Part shown: piece after piece, positions 9,234-15,538 of the stretch
How positions within the stretch are numbered: position 1 is the stretch's first letter
Layout of the letters: each line of letters opens with the position of its first letter
Translations under genes and position numbers: made by a program
The notes under the pieces: model-generated
Told to the model about the DNA's origin: nothing
Databases searched by the model: none
The model's input: the letters and a program-made list of their open reading frames with translations, nothing else
Assembly (NCBI RefSeq): GCF_014653275.1
Contig: NZ_BNAL01000041.1
Coordinates: 1-15,538, forward strand
Length of the DNA: 15,538 nucleotides
Source: Deinococcus piscis
GTDB lineage: Bacteria > Deinococcota > Deinococci > Deinococcales > Deinococcaceae
Direction: 5' to 3'

Positions 9234-9893
9234 ATGACCGACGACACCCGCCAGGACAAGCAACCACAGGACCAGAGCGCACAGCCCGAAAACATCCAGT
9301 TTGAGGGACAAGCTGCGGACAGCAGCCTCAAGGGGCGCACCAGTGACCTGCCCGACGACTTCCCCGAAGATTTCGAGATGCCTGAAGGCTTCCCCGAAAT
9401 GGACGAGAACATGATGGCCCAGGTGCAGGAAATGATGGGTCAGCTGCAAAAAGGCCAGCGGGCCGACGAGCTAGAGCAGGAAAACGCCGATCTCAAGACC
9501 CGCCTGGGCCGCCTGGCCGCGGACTTTGAGGGCTACCGCACCCGCACCGCTGCCGAGACCGCCGAAGCCCAGAGCAAAGGCGTGAGCAAGGCCGCTGAGG
9601 CCCTGATGCCGGTGTATGACGACATTTCCCGCGCCCTGAGCATGGGCACCGAAGACCCCACCAAGCTGATTCCCGGCATGCAGGCGGTCCAGAGCAAAGT
9701 GCTGAGCATCTTCGCCAGCCTGGGCCTGGAACCCACTGGTCAAGAAGGTGAAGCCTTTGACCCTGCTTACCACGAGGCCATTCAGGTGGTTGAAGGTGAG
9801 GACGGCAAGATCGTGCAGACCTATGAACTCGGCTTCAAGATGGGTGAGCGCTCGGTACGTCCCGCCCGCGTGGCCGTAGGTCAAAAGAGCTGA
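9234..9893 (+). CDS. grpE: Nucleotide exchange factor GrpE
   Basis: GrpE is a homodimer that releases ADP from DnaK and so drives substrate release. The protein has an acidic, disordered N terminus rich in D, E and Q, then the long dimer helix (LEQENADLKTRLGRLAADFEGYRTR), then the C-terminal beta domain ending in the family motif with YELGFKMGERSVRPARVAVG. From the ATG at 9234 it is 219 aa, and this start has a strong AAAGGAG (9221-9227) at 6-nt spacing. An in-frame ATG at 9186 would give 235 aa and sits 6 nt after a TATGCT hexamer, so a leaderless longer form is also possible. I chose 9234 because of the Shine-Dalgarno and the usual GrpE length. It begins the second part of the chaperone locus, after a terminator. 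Confidence 0.95.
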   Translation: MTDDTRQDKQPQDQSAQPENIQFEGQAADSSLKGRTSDLPDDFPEDFEMPEGFPEMDENMMAQVQEMMGQLQKGQRADELEQENADLKTRLGRLAADFEGYRTRTAAETAEAQSKGVSKAAEALMPVYDDISRALSMGTEDPTKLIPGMQAVQSKVLSIFASLGLEPTGQEGEAFDPAYHEAIQVVEGEDGKIVQTYELGFKMGERSVRPARVAVGQKS

Positions 9894-9917
9894 GGGCTGG
9901 GCAAATGAGGGCGCCGC

Positions 9918-10118
9918 ATGAGTAAACGGTCTACCGCCTTACTGCTAGCTGGGCTGTACGGCGCAGGTGGTGGGCTGGCTGTTCAGGGAATGCGTGACGC
10001 CTTTGGCGCTGGGCATCCCTGGCTGGCTCTGCTGTGCGCCGTGTGCTTTGCGCTGTTCCTCCTTTTGATCTGGCGCAATATGCACAGGCTGAAGCAGTTG
10101 CAAGGAGGGCAAACATGA
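9918..10118 (+). CDS. Small membrane protein of unknown function
   Basis: This 66-aa protein has a basic start (MSKR), a weakly hydrophobic glycine-rich stretch (about 6-22) and a strong transmembrane segment (about 35-52, LALLC to LLLIW), followed by a basic tail RNMHRLKQ. It looks like a one- or two-pass inner-membrane protein; I do not recognise a family. A weak GAGGG precedes the ATG. It starts 24 nt after grpE and its stop overlaps the next ATG by 4 nt (ATGA), which supports its being a real, translated member of the grpE-dnaJ unit. It is not a DafA homologue as far as I can see: that Thermus factor is soluble and follows dnaJ. Confidence 0.65.
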   Translation: MSKRSTALLLAGLYGAGGGLAVQGMRDAFGAGHPWLALLCAVCFALFLLLIWRNMHRLKQLQGGQT

Positions 10119-10792
10119 GCCATGACCCTCTGCATGGCGTGACCCTCAAGCACATCGTCCAGCATCTGCATGCCGAATACGGCTGGGCAGGGCTGGCCGA
10201 GCGGGTTCCGGTCAAGTGTTTTCAGAGCAATCCTAGCCTCAGCAGCAGCCTCAAACTGCTGCGCCGCGAGGGTTGGGCGCGGGAACAGGTGGAAAGCGAG
10301 TATGTTCAGCTGGTCCAGCGGGAAGACAGCAACCCGCTGATAGACGCCCTTAAGCGCGGCGAACCCCTGAACCCAGGCAGCGTTAGCCAGACCAAGGCGC
10401 AGCAGGCACTGGCCTGGGCACTGCGGCACGGTACGCGGACAGAAGCCTTACTGGAGCTGCTGAGCGCCATTCAGGACGTTAATTTCTGGCCCGACTCGGA
10501 GCCGTTCCCCCTGCTGAATCAGGCCATTGAGGGCTCAGCCCCGGCGGCCTTTGTCCGCGAATTGCTGCGGCGCGGCGCAGATGTACATGATTCACGCTTC
10601 TGGCTGCCCCTGCTGCATACGGTAGACGTGGAAGGGCAAGCTTACAAAACCAAATCCCGTGCCCCCAGCACCGAGCTGCTAGACCTGCTGCTGGCTCATA
10701 GAGCCGACCCGCAGCGCACCGACTCACGCGGCCACACGGCACTGGACATTGCTCAGGCGTACGGCCTGAAAGCCTTCATCCACAAGCTTTAG
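10115..10792 (+). CDS. VF530-type (DUF2132) domain protein with ankyrin-like C terminus
   Basis: This 225-aa protein has two parts. Residues 1-65 (DPLHGVTLKHIVQHL, YGWAGLAERVPVKCF, NPSLSSSLKLLRREGWAREQVE) are a clear VF530/DUF2132 domain, a small helical fold; the Vibrio fischeri member has been described as DNA-binding. Residues about 72-225 look like degenerate ankyrin repeats: LLNQAIEGSAPAAFVRELLRRGADV, LLDLLLAHRADPQRTDSRGHTALDIAQAYG. An ankyrin part usually binds other proteins. The ATG at 10115 has an excellent AAGGAGG and overlaps the preceding stop, so translation is coupled. It sits between grpE and dnaJ. A role in chaperone targeting or regulation is inference from this position only. 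Confidence 0.85.
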   Translation: MSHDPLHGVTLKHIVQHLHAEYGWAGLAERVPVKCFQSNPSLSSSLKLLRREGWAREQVESEYVQLVQREDSNPLIDALKRGEPLNPGSVSQTKAQQALAWALRHGTRTEALLELLSAIQDVNFWPDSEPFPLLNQAIEGSAPAAFVRELLRRGADVHDSRFWLPLLHTVDVEGQAYKTKSRAPSTELLDLLLAHRADPQRTDSRGHTALDIAQAYGLKAFIHKL

Positions 10793-10822
10793 CCTCATAG
10801 ACACCGACCACAGGGAGGTCAT

Positions 10823-11755
10823 ATGGCTTACAAGGACTACTACGAGGTGCTGGGGGTCAGCCGCAGCGCTTCGGATTCGGATATCAAATCGGCCTACCGC
10901 AAGCTCGCCAAGAAGTACCATCCCGACAAAAACGCCGGCGACGAGACAGCCGCCGAGCGCTTTAAGGAAATTGGCGAGGCCTATGCGGTTCTCAGTGACC
11001 CCGAGAAGCGCCAAGCCTACGACCAGTTCGGACATACCGGGCAAGTCCCGCCAGGCGGCTACCCTGGCGGCGGCTTTCAGGGCGGCGACTTCAGCGGGTT
11101 CGACCCCAGCCAGTTCAGCGACTTTTTTCAGGACATGTTCGGTGGCCGGGCCGGCGGCATGGGAGGCCGGGGCGGGTTCACCTCGCCGGATGGTCGCCCG
11201 ATTGACCTGGAAGACCTGTTCGGCGGCCTGGGCGGCATGGGCACAGCCCCTCAGGGCGGTGGCCGGCGCTTTGTGCAGAATGTAGAAGGCGAGCTGCAAG
11301 TCTCGCTGCGTGAAGCCTTTGAGGGTTCCGACGAAATCATCAATGTGGATGGCCGCCGTCTGAGCCTGCGTGTTCCCGCGGGCACCCGCGACGGCGCACG
11401 CCTGCGGCTGGCCGGTCAGGGCCCCGGCGGCGGCGACGTGCTGCTGACCATCCGGGTACTGGAAGATGCCCGCTTTGACCTGGACGGCGACGATCTCACC
11501 ACCAGCGTGGACGTGCCCGCGCCACTGGCGGCCCTGGGCGGCGAGGTGAGGGTACAGACCATCACTGGCAGCGGCCAGCTGAACGTGCCCGCAGGCAGCA
11601 GCGGTGGCCGCCGCATGCGCCTCAAGGGTCAGGGCTGGCCCAAGAAAACGGGCGGGCGGGGTGACCTCTACGTGCGGCTCAACGTCACGGTGCCCAAGGA
11701 TCTCAGCGCCGAGCAGCGCGACCTCTACGAGAAGCTGCGGGCGCTAGAGAAATAA
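10823..11755 (+). CDS. dnaJ: DnaJ-type co-chaperone without zinc finger
   Basis: DnaJ proteins deliver unfolded substrates to DnaK and stimulate its ATPase. The 310-aa protein has a J domain (1-70) with the essential HPD at 33-35, a long Gly/Phe/Asp-rich linker (about 72-150), and two beta-barrel C-terminal domains with [17 protein letters not shown] and [17 protein letters not shown] repeats, then a dimerisation end. It has no cysteine at all, so the CxxCxGxG zinc finger of type I DnaJ is missing, making it a type II (CbpA-like) protein. Thermus DnaJ also lacks the zinc finger, and this is the only J protein in the locus, so it is probably the main DnaK partner. A GGGAGG lies 4 nt before the ATG, slightly close. 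It begins 30 nt after the VF530 gene and probably shares its mRNA. No clear terminator follows it. Confidence 0.96.
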   Translation: MAYKDYYEVLGVSRSASDSDIKSAYRKLAKKYHPDKNAGDETAAERFKEIGEAYAVLSDPEKRQAYDQFGHTGQVPPGGYPGGGFQGGDFSGFDPSQFSDFFQDMFGGRAGGMGGRGGFTSPDGRPIDLEDLFGGLGGMGTAPQGGGRRFVQNVEGELQVSLREAFEGSDEIINVDGRRLSLRVPAGTRDGARLRLAGQGPGGGDVLLTIRVLEDARFDLDGDDLTTSVDVPAPLAALGGEVRVQTITGSGQLNVPAGSSGGRRMRLKGQGWPKKTGGRGDLYVRLNVTVPKDLSAEQRDLYEKLRALEK

Positions 11756-11803
11756 AGCGCACCCAACAACCGGCAGCGACGCCCAGGAGGTCATGTGCAG
11801 CGA

Positions 11804-11809
11804 TAAGCT
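11804..11809 (+). promoter_or_regulatory. -10 element of the second GNAT gene, leaderless type
   Basis: TAAGCT lies 5 nt before the ATG at 11815. An AGGAGG at 11786-11791 is 24 nt from that ATG, too far to serve it, so initiation on a leaderless transcript is more likely. Confidence 0.45.
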
Positions 11810-11814
11810 GACGC

Positions 11815-12339
11815 ATGGCCCCTTTTCTTGTTCGCCGCGCTACTCAGGGTGACGCCGCAGCCATAGCGCGGGTACATACGCAGAGTTGGCGCGAGACATA
11901 CAGCGGCCTGATTCCTGAAGTCTCTCTGGAACAGGCCACGAACAGCCAAGCCTATGAGCGCCGCAAGGAAAGCTGGCGGGCCGCCCTTCGGGGAGAGGAG
12001 CAGGATGTGTTCGTGGCCGCGCAGGGGGGCGAGGTGGTGGCCTTTGCCTCAGTCGGTCCTGCGCGGGACCACCCCGGCTACGCCCACGAACTGACCACCC
12101 TCTACAGCCTCAGACGGGTGCAGGGCCAGGGCATCGGCAGGGCACTCCTTCACGCCGTCATGAACCAGGTTCAGGTGAAGGGCAGCCATACCCTCGCTCT
12201 GTGGGTGCTCAGCAGCAACCCCACTCGGCAGTGGTATGCAGCGCAGGGAGCACGGGAAGCAGGACAGAAGGTAGAAGGCGGCCTCACAGAAACCCGCATG
12301 GTCTGGGACGCTTTGCCCAGCAGCCAGGCAGAACCTTAA
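11815..12339 (+). CDS. GNAT-family N-acetyltransferase
   Basis: This 174-aa GCN5-related acetyltransferase begins with the usual VRRATQGDAAAIARVHTQSWRETY pattern split by the first helix. The acetyl-CoA-binding motif RRVQGQGIGRALL lies near residues 100-112, followed by a LWVLSSNPTRQWYAAQGA segment. These marks place it in the common RimI-like/small-molecule GNAT group, but the acceptor cannot be told. It starts 59 nt after dnaJ, so it could receive read-through, though it appears to have its own -10. Its stop codon overlaps the stop of galE on the opposite strand with no room for a terminator between them. Confidence 0.88.
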   Translation: MAPFLVRRATQGDAAAIARVHTQSWRETYSGLIPEVSLEQATNSQAYERRKESWRAALRGEEQDVFVAAQGGEVVAFASVGPARDHPGYAHELTTLYSLRRVQGQGIGRALLHAVMNQVQVKGSHTLALWVLSSNPTRQWYAAQGAREAGQKVEGGLTETRMVWDALPSSQAEP

Positions 12340-13331
12340 AACTCAAAGCCGTTGGGATGCGTGCGGTGCCAGGCCCAGGCCGTCTCGACCATCTGGCGCA
12401 GCTCCGGGAACTGTGGGGCAAAGCCCAGCTCCTCGCGGATGCGGGCGGCGTCAGCCACCAAACGGGGCGGGTCACCGGGACGGCGCCCGGCCACTTCACG
12501 GGGCAGCCGCACGCCAACCACTTGATCTACGGTATCGAGCACCTCACGCACGCTAAAGCCCTGGCCCAAGCCCACGTTGTAGGTGGCAGCATCAAAGCGG
12601 CCACTCAGCAGTGCCCCCAGCGCCAGCACATGCGCGTCGGCCAAATCTTGTACGTGGATGTAGTCACGCAGACAGGTGCCGTCGGGGGTGGGGTAATCGT
12701 CTCCGAACACCATCATCTTGGCGCGCTTGCCCAGCGCCGTCATACAGGCCAGCTCAATCAGGTGGGTCTGGCTGGCGTGCGCCTCCCCAATATCGGCCTC
12801 AGGGGCAGCGCCGCAGACATTGAAATACCGCAGAACCGTGTAGGGCTGACCGTGCGCGGCGTGCGCGGCGCGGATCATCTGCTCGGTCATCAACTTGGTT
12901 TCGCCGTACACGCTTTCCGGGCGCAGTGGGGCACTTTCTGGAATCGGCACCGCGTCGGTGGTGCCGTACACCGCCGCTGTACTGGAAAAGACCAGCGGTA
13001 TCCGCCGCCCAGTGTCCTGCATGGCTTGCAGCAGGTTGAGGCTGCCCAGCACATTGTTGCGGTAGTAGCCCAGCGGCTCACGCATACTCTCGCCCACCTC
13101 AATCCGCGCCGCAAAGTGAATGATGGCTTCTGCCTGGGTTTCGGCCAGCGCCTGCATAATTGCGTCTGGGTTCAGCAGGTCGGCCTGAAACAGCCGCACG
13201 CCGTGAGGCAGCGCCGCCGCATGCCCACTGCTGAGATTGTCAAAGACCGCCACTTCATGCCCGGCACGGAGAAGCGCCCGCACCGTATGTGAACCAATGT
13301 ATCCTGCGCCGCCTGTAACCAGAATCGTCAT
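12336..13331 (-). CDS. galE: UDP-glucose 4-epimerase
   Basis: GalE interconverts UDP-glucose and UDP-galactose using tightly bound NAD; it feeds galactose use and cell-surface polysaccharides. The 331-aa protein is a complete extended short-chain dehydrogenase: Rossmann motif GGAGYIG (7-13), FDNLSSG (30-36), HFAARIEVGES (72-82), catalytic SST (116-118) and YGETK with Y142 and K146, then RYFNVCGA (168-175) and GTCLRDYIHV (218-227). The start at 13331 is chosen because TVLVTGG-type proteins begin there and a TAGCTT -10 lies 7 nt upstream; a GTG at 13358 would add 9 unconserved residues. Specificity for N-acetylated sugars or for UDP-galactose cannot be settled by eye. Confidence 0.95.
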   Translation of the reverse strand: MTILVTGGAGYIGSHTVRALLRAGHEVAVFDNLSSGHAAALPHGVRLFQADLLNPDAIMQALAETQAEAIIHFAARIEVGESMREPLGYYRNNVLGSLNLLQAMQDTGRRIPLVFSSTAAVYGTTDAVPIPESAPLRPESVYGETKLMTEQMIRAAHAAHGQPYTVLRYFNVCGAAPEADIGEAHASQTHLIELACMTALGKRAKMMVFGDDYPTPDGTCLRDYIHVQDLADAHVLALGALLSGRFDAATYNVGLGQGFSVREVLDTVDQVVGVRLPREVAGRRPGDPPRLVADAARIREELGFAPQFPELRQMVETAWAWHRTHPNGFEF

Positions 13332-13338
13332 GCCTTCC

Positions 13339-13344
13339 AAGCTA
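13339..13344 (-). promoter_or_regulatory. galE -10 element, leaderless type
   Basis: TAGCTT on the minus strand lies 7 nt before the ATG at 13331. It overlaps where the discarded upstream GTG start would be translated and supports the shorter protein. Confidence 0.45.
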
Positions 13345-13388
13345 CGCCACCTCAGCACGCTTCAGGGCAATACCCATTCCACAAAGGT

Positions 13389-13394
13389 TAGGCT
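13389..13394 (+). promoter_or_regulatory. MFS gene -10 element
   Basis: TAGGCT ends 9 nt before the ATG at 13404, leaving a very short leader. GAGG at 13398-13401 is only 2 nt from the ATG, too close for normal ribosome binding. The galE and MFS -10 elements lie only 44 bp apart, back to back. Confidence 0.4.
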
Positions 13395-13403
13395 GACGAG
13401 GTC

Positions 13404-14564
13404 ATGTCCGCCGCTTCCTCTGCTTTTCCCCGGCCCGCGTCCCGGTCTGCCCAGTGGGCGGTCAGTGCTCTCTTTTTCAGCTATGGCCTTCTATTTGCCA
13501 CGCTGGGCCTCAATCTTCCCAGCCTGCGGGAAACGCTGGGGCTTTCCGATACCCAGGTGGGCCTCGCCCTGCTGGCAGTCAGTGTGGGAAGTCTGCTGAC
13601 CATGCCCCTGACCGGCGGCTGGGCCGAACGCTGGGGCAGCCATCACCTCACCCGCCTGGGGGCCGCACTCACGTTCAGTGCCCTGCTCCTCCCTTTTTTC
13701 AGCACTTCACTGCCGCTTCTTATCCTGGCTTTCGGCATCCTGGGGCTGTGCAACGGCGTGCTGGATGTGGCCCTCAGCGCTCAGGGCGTGACGGTAGAAA
13801 AAGCCGCCGGACGCCCACTGATGAGCCGCCTCCACGCTTTTTACAGCTTGGGCGGCCTGGGCGGAGCGCTGGCAGGTGGCCTGCTGGTGGGCCGAGTGCC
13901 GCCGCTGTGGCATGTGGGCAGTGTAACGGCTGCCATGCTGCTGCTGGCCGCCTGGGCCTGGAACCGACTGCTGCCAGATGCCGCGCAAACTCCCGGCCCA
14001 CACGCAGACACCCCTCAGGGTTCTCCAGTCCCGCGCACAGCCTTGGTGCTGGGCAGCCTGTGTTTTCTGGGCATGTTGACCGAAGGAGCCAATTACGACT
14101 GGGCCGCCATCTACTACCGCGATGTGTTGGGGGTTCAGGCAGGCGAAGTGGCCTGGGGCTATGGGGCCTTTGTGGGCGCTATGGCCCTGGGACGCTGGTT
14201 CGGAGACCGCTTCCGAGCCTGGTCGGGCGACCTCAGAGCCGTACGCGGAGGGGCGCTTTTGGCAGCGGCTGGGCTGGCCCTGGCCCTGCTCTGGCCGCAC
14301 CCAGTGGCCTCCACGCTTGGTTTCGCTCTGTCAGGCTTGGGCCTCAGCAATGTGGTCCCTGTGATGTACTCGGTGGCTGGACATGCCCTGGCAGGGCGTG
14401 GCATTGCTACTGTTGCGACGATTGGATATGCCGGATTTCTCCTCGGACCGCCGGCTATCGGCTTCCTGTCCGACACCCTGGGGCTGCGCCTTGCCCTCGG
14501 AATGGCCGCAGCTGGAGCGGCACTGGTGGGTTTGCTGGCCGGGCGGGTCTTCCGGGCCGTCTAG
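13404..14564 (+). CDS. Major facilitator superfamily transporter (YbjJ-like)
   Basis: This 386-aa integral membrane protein has about 12 hydrophobic helices in two halves, as in MFS secondary transporters. The first half shows FFSYGLLFATLGLNLPSLRETLGLSDTQVG, split across helix 1 and loop 1, and the MFS loop 2-3 motif in reduced form (GGWAERWGSHHLTRLG, about 70-85). The second half begins after a hydrophilic Pro-rich linker (about 193-211) and contains GRWFGDRF, the matching loop 8-9 motif. It resembles the YbjJ/sugar-permease-like branch, whose substrates are mostly unknown. It is divergent from galE with a 72-bp shared control region, so sugar transport is possible but not shown. A drug efflux role is an alternative. 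Confidence 0.85.
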   Translation: MSAASSAFPRPASRSAQWAVSALFFSYGLLFATLGLNLPSLRETLGLSDTQVGLALLAVSVGSLLTMPLTGGWAERWGSHHLTRLGAALTFSALLLPFFSTSLPLLILAFGILGLCNGVLDVALSAQGVTVEKAAGRPLMSRLHAFYSLGGLGGALAGGLLVGRVPPLWHVGSVTAAMLLLAAWAWNRLLPDAAQTPGPHADTPQGSPVPRTALVLGSLCFLGMLTEGANYDWAAIYYRDVLGVQAGEVAWGYGAFVGAMALGRWFGDRFRAWSGDLRAVRGGALLAAAGLALALLWPHPVASTLGFALSGLGLSNVVPVMYSVAGHALAGRGIATVATIGYAGFLLGPPAIGFLSDTLGLRLALGMAAAGAALVGLLAGRVFRAV

Positions 14565-14570
14565 GTGTGT

Positions 14571-14585
14571 GCATCTGGCAGATGC
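14571..14585. promoter_or_regulatory. Inverted repeat upstream of ppk2
   Basis: GCATCT-GGC-AGATGC is a perfect 6-bp inverted repeat with a 3-nt centre, in the 42-bp gap after the MFS stop. It covers the expected -35 position relative to the TAAGCT at 14595, which is where a regulator would act. No T tract follows, so it is not a good terminator. Confidence 0.4.
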
Positions 14586-14594
14586 CGCACCCGC

Positions 14595-14600
14595 TAAGCT
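14595..14600 (+). promoter_or_regulatory. ppk2 -10 element, leaderless type
   Basis: TAAGCT lies 6 nt before the ppk2 ATG with no Shine-Dalgarno between. The hexamer is identical to the one before the GNAT gene at 11815. Confidence 0.5.
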
Positions 14601-14606
14601 GGCACC

Positions 14607-15443
14607 ATGATCAAAGCGCTACAGCAGCTCCGAGTTCCCTATGGCAAAAAGGTGAGCTTGGACAGTTACCCCACTGACGATCTGCTCTCTAACAAACCGC
14701 TGGACAAGGAAAAAATCCAGCAGGCCACTGAAGGCCTCCAGCAGCAACTCAGCGATTTGCAGGAAAAACTCTATGCCGGGGGCCAGCAATCGCTGCTGAT
14801 CGTCCTTCAGGCACGTGACGGCGCAGGCAAGGACAGCACCGTAAAACGCGTGATGGGGGCTTTTAATCCCAACGGAGTCCACGTCGCCAACTTCAAAGCA
14901 CCTACAGCGCTAGAGCTTGAGCATGACTTCCTTTGGCGGATTCATCAGCAAGTGCCTGCACATGGGATGATTGCCGTATTCAACCGCAGCCACTATGAGG
15001 ACGTCTTGGTGACGCGGGTGCACGGCCTTATTGACGACGAGCAGGCCAAGCAGAATCTGATGCATATCATCAACTTCGAGCAGCTGCTGGCCGACGCCGG
15101 CACCCGCATTGTCAAGTTCTACCTGCACCTCAGTCCCGAGGAACAAAAATTACGGATGGAGGACCGTCTCAATGATCCAGCCAAGCATTGGAAGTTCAAC
15201 CCCGATGACCTAAAGGACCGGGCGCTCTGGCACGAATACACAGCAGCCTACGAAGATGCCTTCACCACCAGCCGCAAACACGCGCCTTGGTACGTGATTC
15301 CAGCGGACCGCAAGTGGCTACGGGATTATCTCATCAGCCAGATTCTGGTCCATACGCTTGAGGAAATGAATCCACAGTTTCCCGAAGCTCACTTTGAAGC
15401 AGCAGATTACGTTGTTGCGGATATCCCCGACAAGAAGGGGTGA
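14607..15443 (+). CDS. ppk2: Polyphosphate:nucleotide phosphotransferase PPK2, class III type
   Basis: PPK2 enzymes move phosphate between inorganic polyphosphate and nucleotides in the cytosol. The 278-aa single-domain P-loop kinase has Walker A in QARDGAGKDSTV (68-79, K75), Walker B in FNRSHYEDV (125-133), and a lid region rich in charged residues (about 180-205, KLRMEDRL, KHWKFNPDDL). The sequence and the genus fit class III, whose characterised Deinococcus and Meiothermus members phosphorylate both AMP and ADP, and so can regenerate ATP from polyphosphate. It looks monocistronic and leaderless, 42 nt after the MFS gene. Deinococcus radiodurans is known to carry such an enzyme. Class assignment here is by similarity read by eye and could be tested by alignment. 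Confidence 0.93.
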   Translation: MIKALQQLRVPYGKKVSLDSYPTDDLLSNKPLDKEKIQQATEGLQQQLSDLQEKLYAGGQQSLLIVLQARDGAGKDSTVKRVMGAFNPNGVHVANFKAPTALELEHDFLWRIHQQVPAHGMIAVFNRSHYEDVLVTRVHGLIDDEQAKQNLMHIINFEQLLADAGTRIVKFYLHLSPEEQKLRMEDRLNDPAKHWKFNPDDLKDRALWHEYTAAYEDAFTTSRKHAPWYVIPADRKWLRDYLISQILVHTLEEMNPQFPEAHFEAADYVVADIPDKKG

Positions 15444-15469
15444 GCTGCAGCAAGTATCACTCAGCTAAA

Positions 15470-15503
15470 AGAAACGCCCCTCCATGTCTAAGGGAGGGGC
15501 GTT
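15470..15503 (-). terminator. Terminator of the tRNA-Gly gene, possibly bidirectional
   Basis: A perfect 11-bp stem (15473-15483 with 15493-15503) with a 9-nt loop is followed, on the minus strand, by TCTTTT just after two stem T bases. That makes it a strong intrinsic terminator for the tRNA. On the plus strand it lies 30 nt after ppk2 but is followed by GATGTTT, so it may end ppk2 transcripts less efficiently. Confidence 0.85.
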
Positions 15504-15509
15504 GATGTT

Positions 15510-15538
15510 TGGAGCGGGAGACGAGATTCGAACTCGCG
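15510..15538 (-). tRNA. tRNA-Gly, 3' part (gene continues beyond the window)
   Basis: On the minus strand the sequence reads T stem GCGAG, loop TTCGAAT, stem CTCGT, acceptor strand CTCCCGC, discriminator T and an encoded CCA. It matches the 3' end of bacterial tRNA-Gly almost base for base, and U73 with a GCGGGAG acceptor partner is typical of glycine. The anticodon lies outside the window; GCC is likely by similarity to Escherichia coli tRNA-Gly(GCC). Confidence 0.9.

Noticed and set aside
9013..9282. Minus-strand frame across the dnaK-grpE gap
   Set aside because: Crosses the hairpins and terminator, has no recognisable domain, and runs into grpE; unlikely to be coding.
11793..11852. Short 19-codon ORF after AGGAGG, overlapping the start of the GNAT gene, as a possible upstream regulatory peptide
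   Set aside because: The AGGAGG is only 1-2 nt from its ATG, too close for initiation, and the peptide has no recognisable character.
13329..13358. GTG start at 13358 for galE
   Set aside because: It adds nine residues before the conserved beta strand and lies upstream of a likely -10 element; ATG 13331 fits the family start.
10813..13406. GAGGTCAT occurring before dnaJ, at 11793 and before the MFS gene as a shared regulatory repeat
   Set aside because: It is a Shine-Dalgarno-like sequence next to ATG; three short matches can arise by chance and spacing differs.

Overview
The window looks like chromosomal DNA of a Deinococcus species. The reasons are the moderately high GC, the family content (a PPK2 of the class III type, a TelA protein, a DnaJ without a zinc finger), a heat-shock locus carrying an HspR-type HAIR operator, and the large share of genes whose ATG lies 5-9 nt downstream of a TANNNT -10 hexamer with no usable Shine-Dalgarno. 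That last pattern matches the leaderless mRNAs known to be common in Deinococcus. The genus call is an inference from these traits.

Left part (1-4791): a TelA-family protein (-), a zinc-less methionine sulfoxide reductase B (-), and, divergent from it, a class I nitronate monooxygenase-type flavoprotein (+). Then comes a minus-strand pair in which a GNAT acetyltransferase stop codon overlaps the start of an ornithine/alanine racemase-family PLP enzyme.

Centre (4970-11755): the protein-quality-control block. ftsH (-) is divergent from the plus-strand chaperone locus dnaK - grpE - small membrane protein - VF530/ankyrin protein - dnaJ. The ftsH/dnaK gap holds a strong dnaK promoter (TTGACA, 17 bp, TATGCT) with a HAIR-like operator just upstream of the -35. 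Between dnaK and grpE lies a structured 180-nt stretch: a perfect 14-bp hairpin, a predicted three-stem RNA fold, and an intrinsic terminator. It is followed by a separate promoter for grpE. grpE to dnaJ looks like one transcription unit. FtsH would degrade, and DnaK/DnaJ/GrpE refold, damaged proteins; the VF530/ankyrin protein and the small membrane protein are unexplained members of the locus.

Right part (11756-15538): a second GNAT (+) converging tail to tail on galE (-) with overlapping stop codons, an MFS permease (+) divergent from galE, and a class III-type polyphosphate:nucleotide phosphotransferase, PPK2 (+). At the edge is the 3' part of a tRNA-Gly gene on the minus strand with its terminator, which lies between it and ppk2.

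There is no CRISPR array, insertion sequence, integrase or phage gene in the window. No intergenic stretch exceeds 300 bases; the longest are about 220 nt (ftsH/dnaK) and 210-260 nt (dnaK/grpE). Bases 1-173, before the telA stop codon, hold only one weak hairpin and no gene I can support. The most unusual material is the dnaK/grpE RNA-like element and the VF530-ankyrin gene within the chaperone operon.
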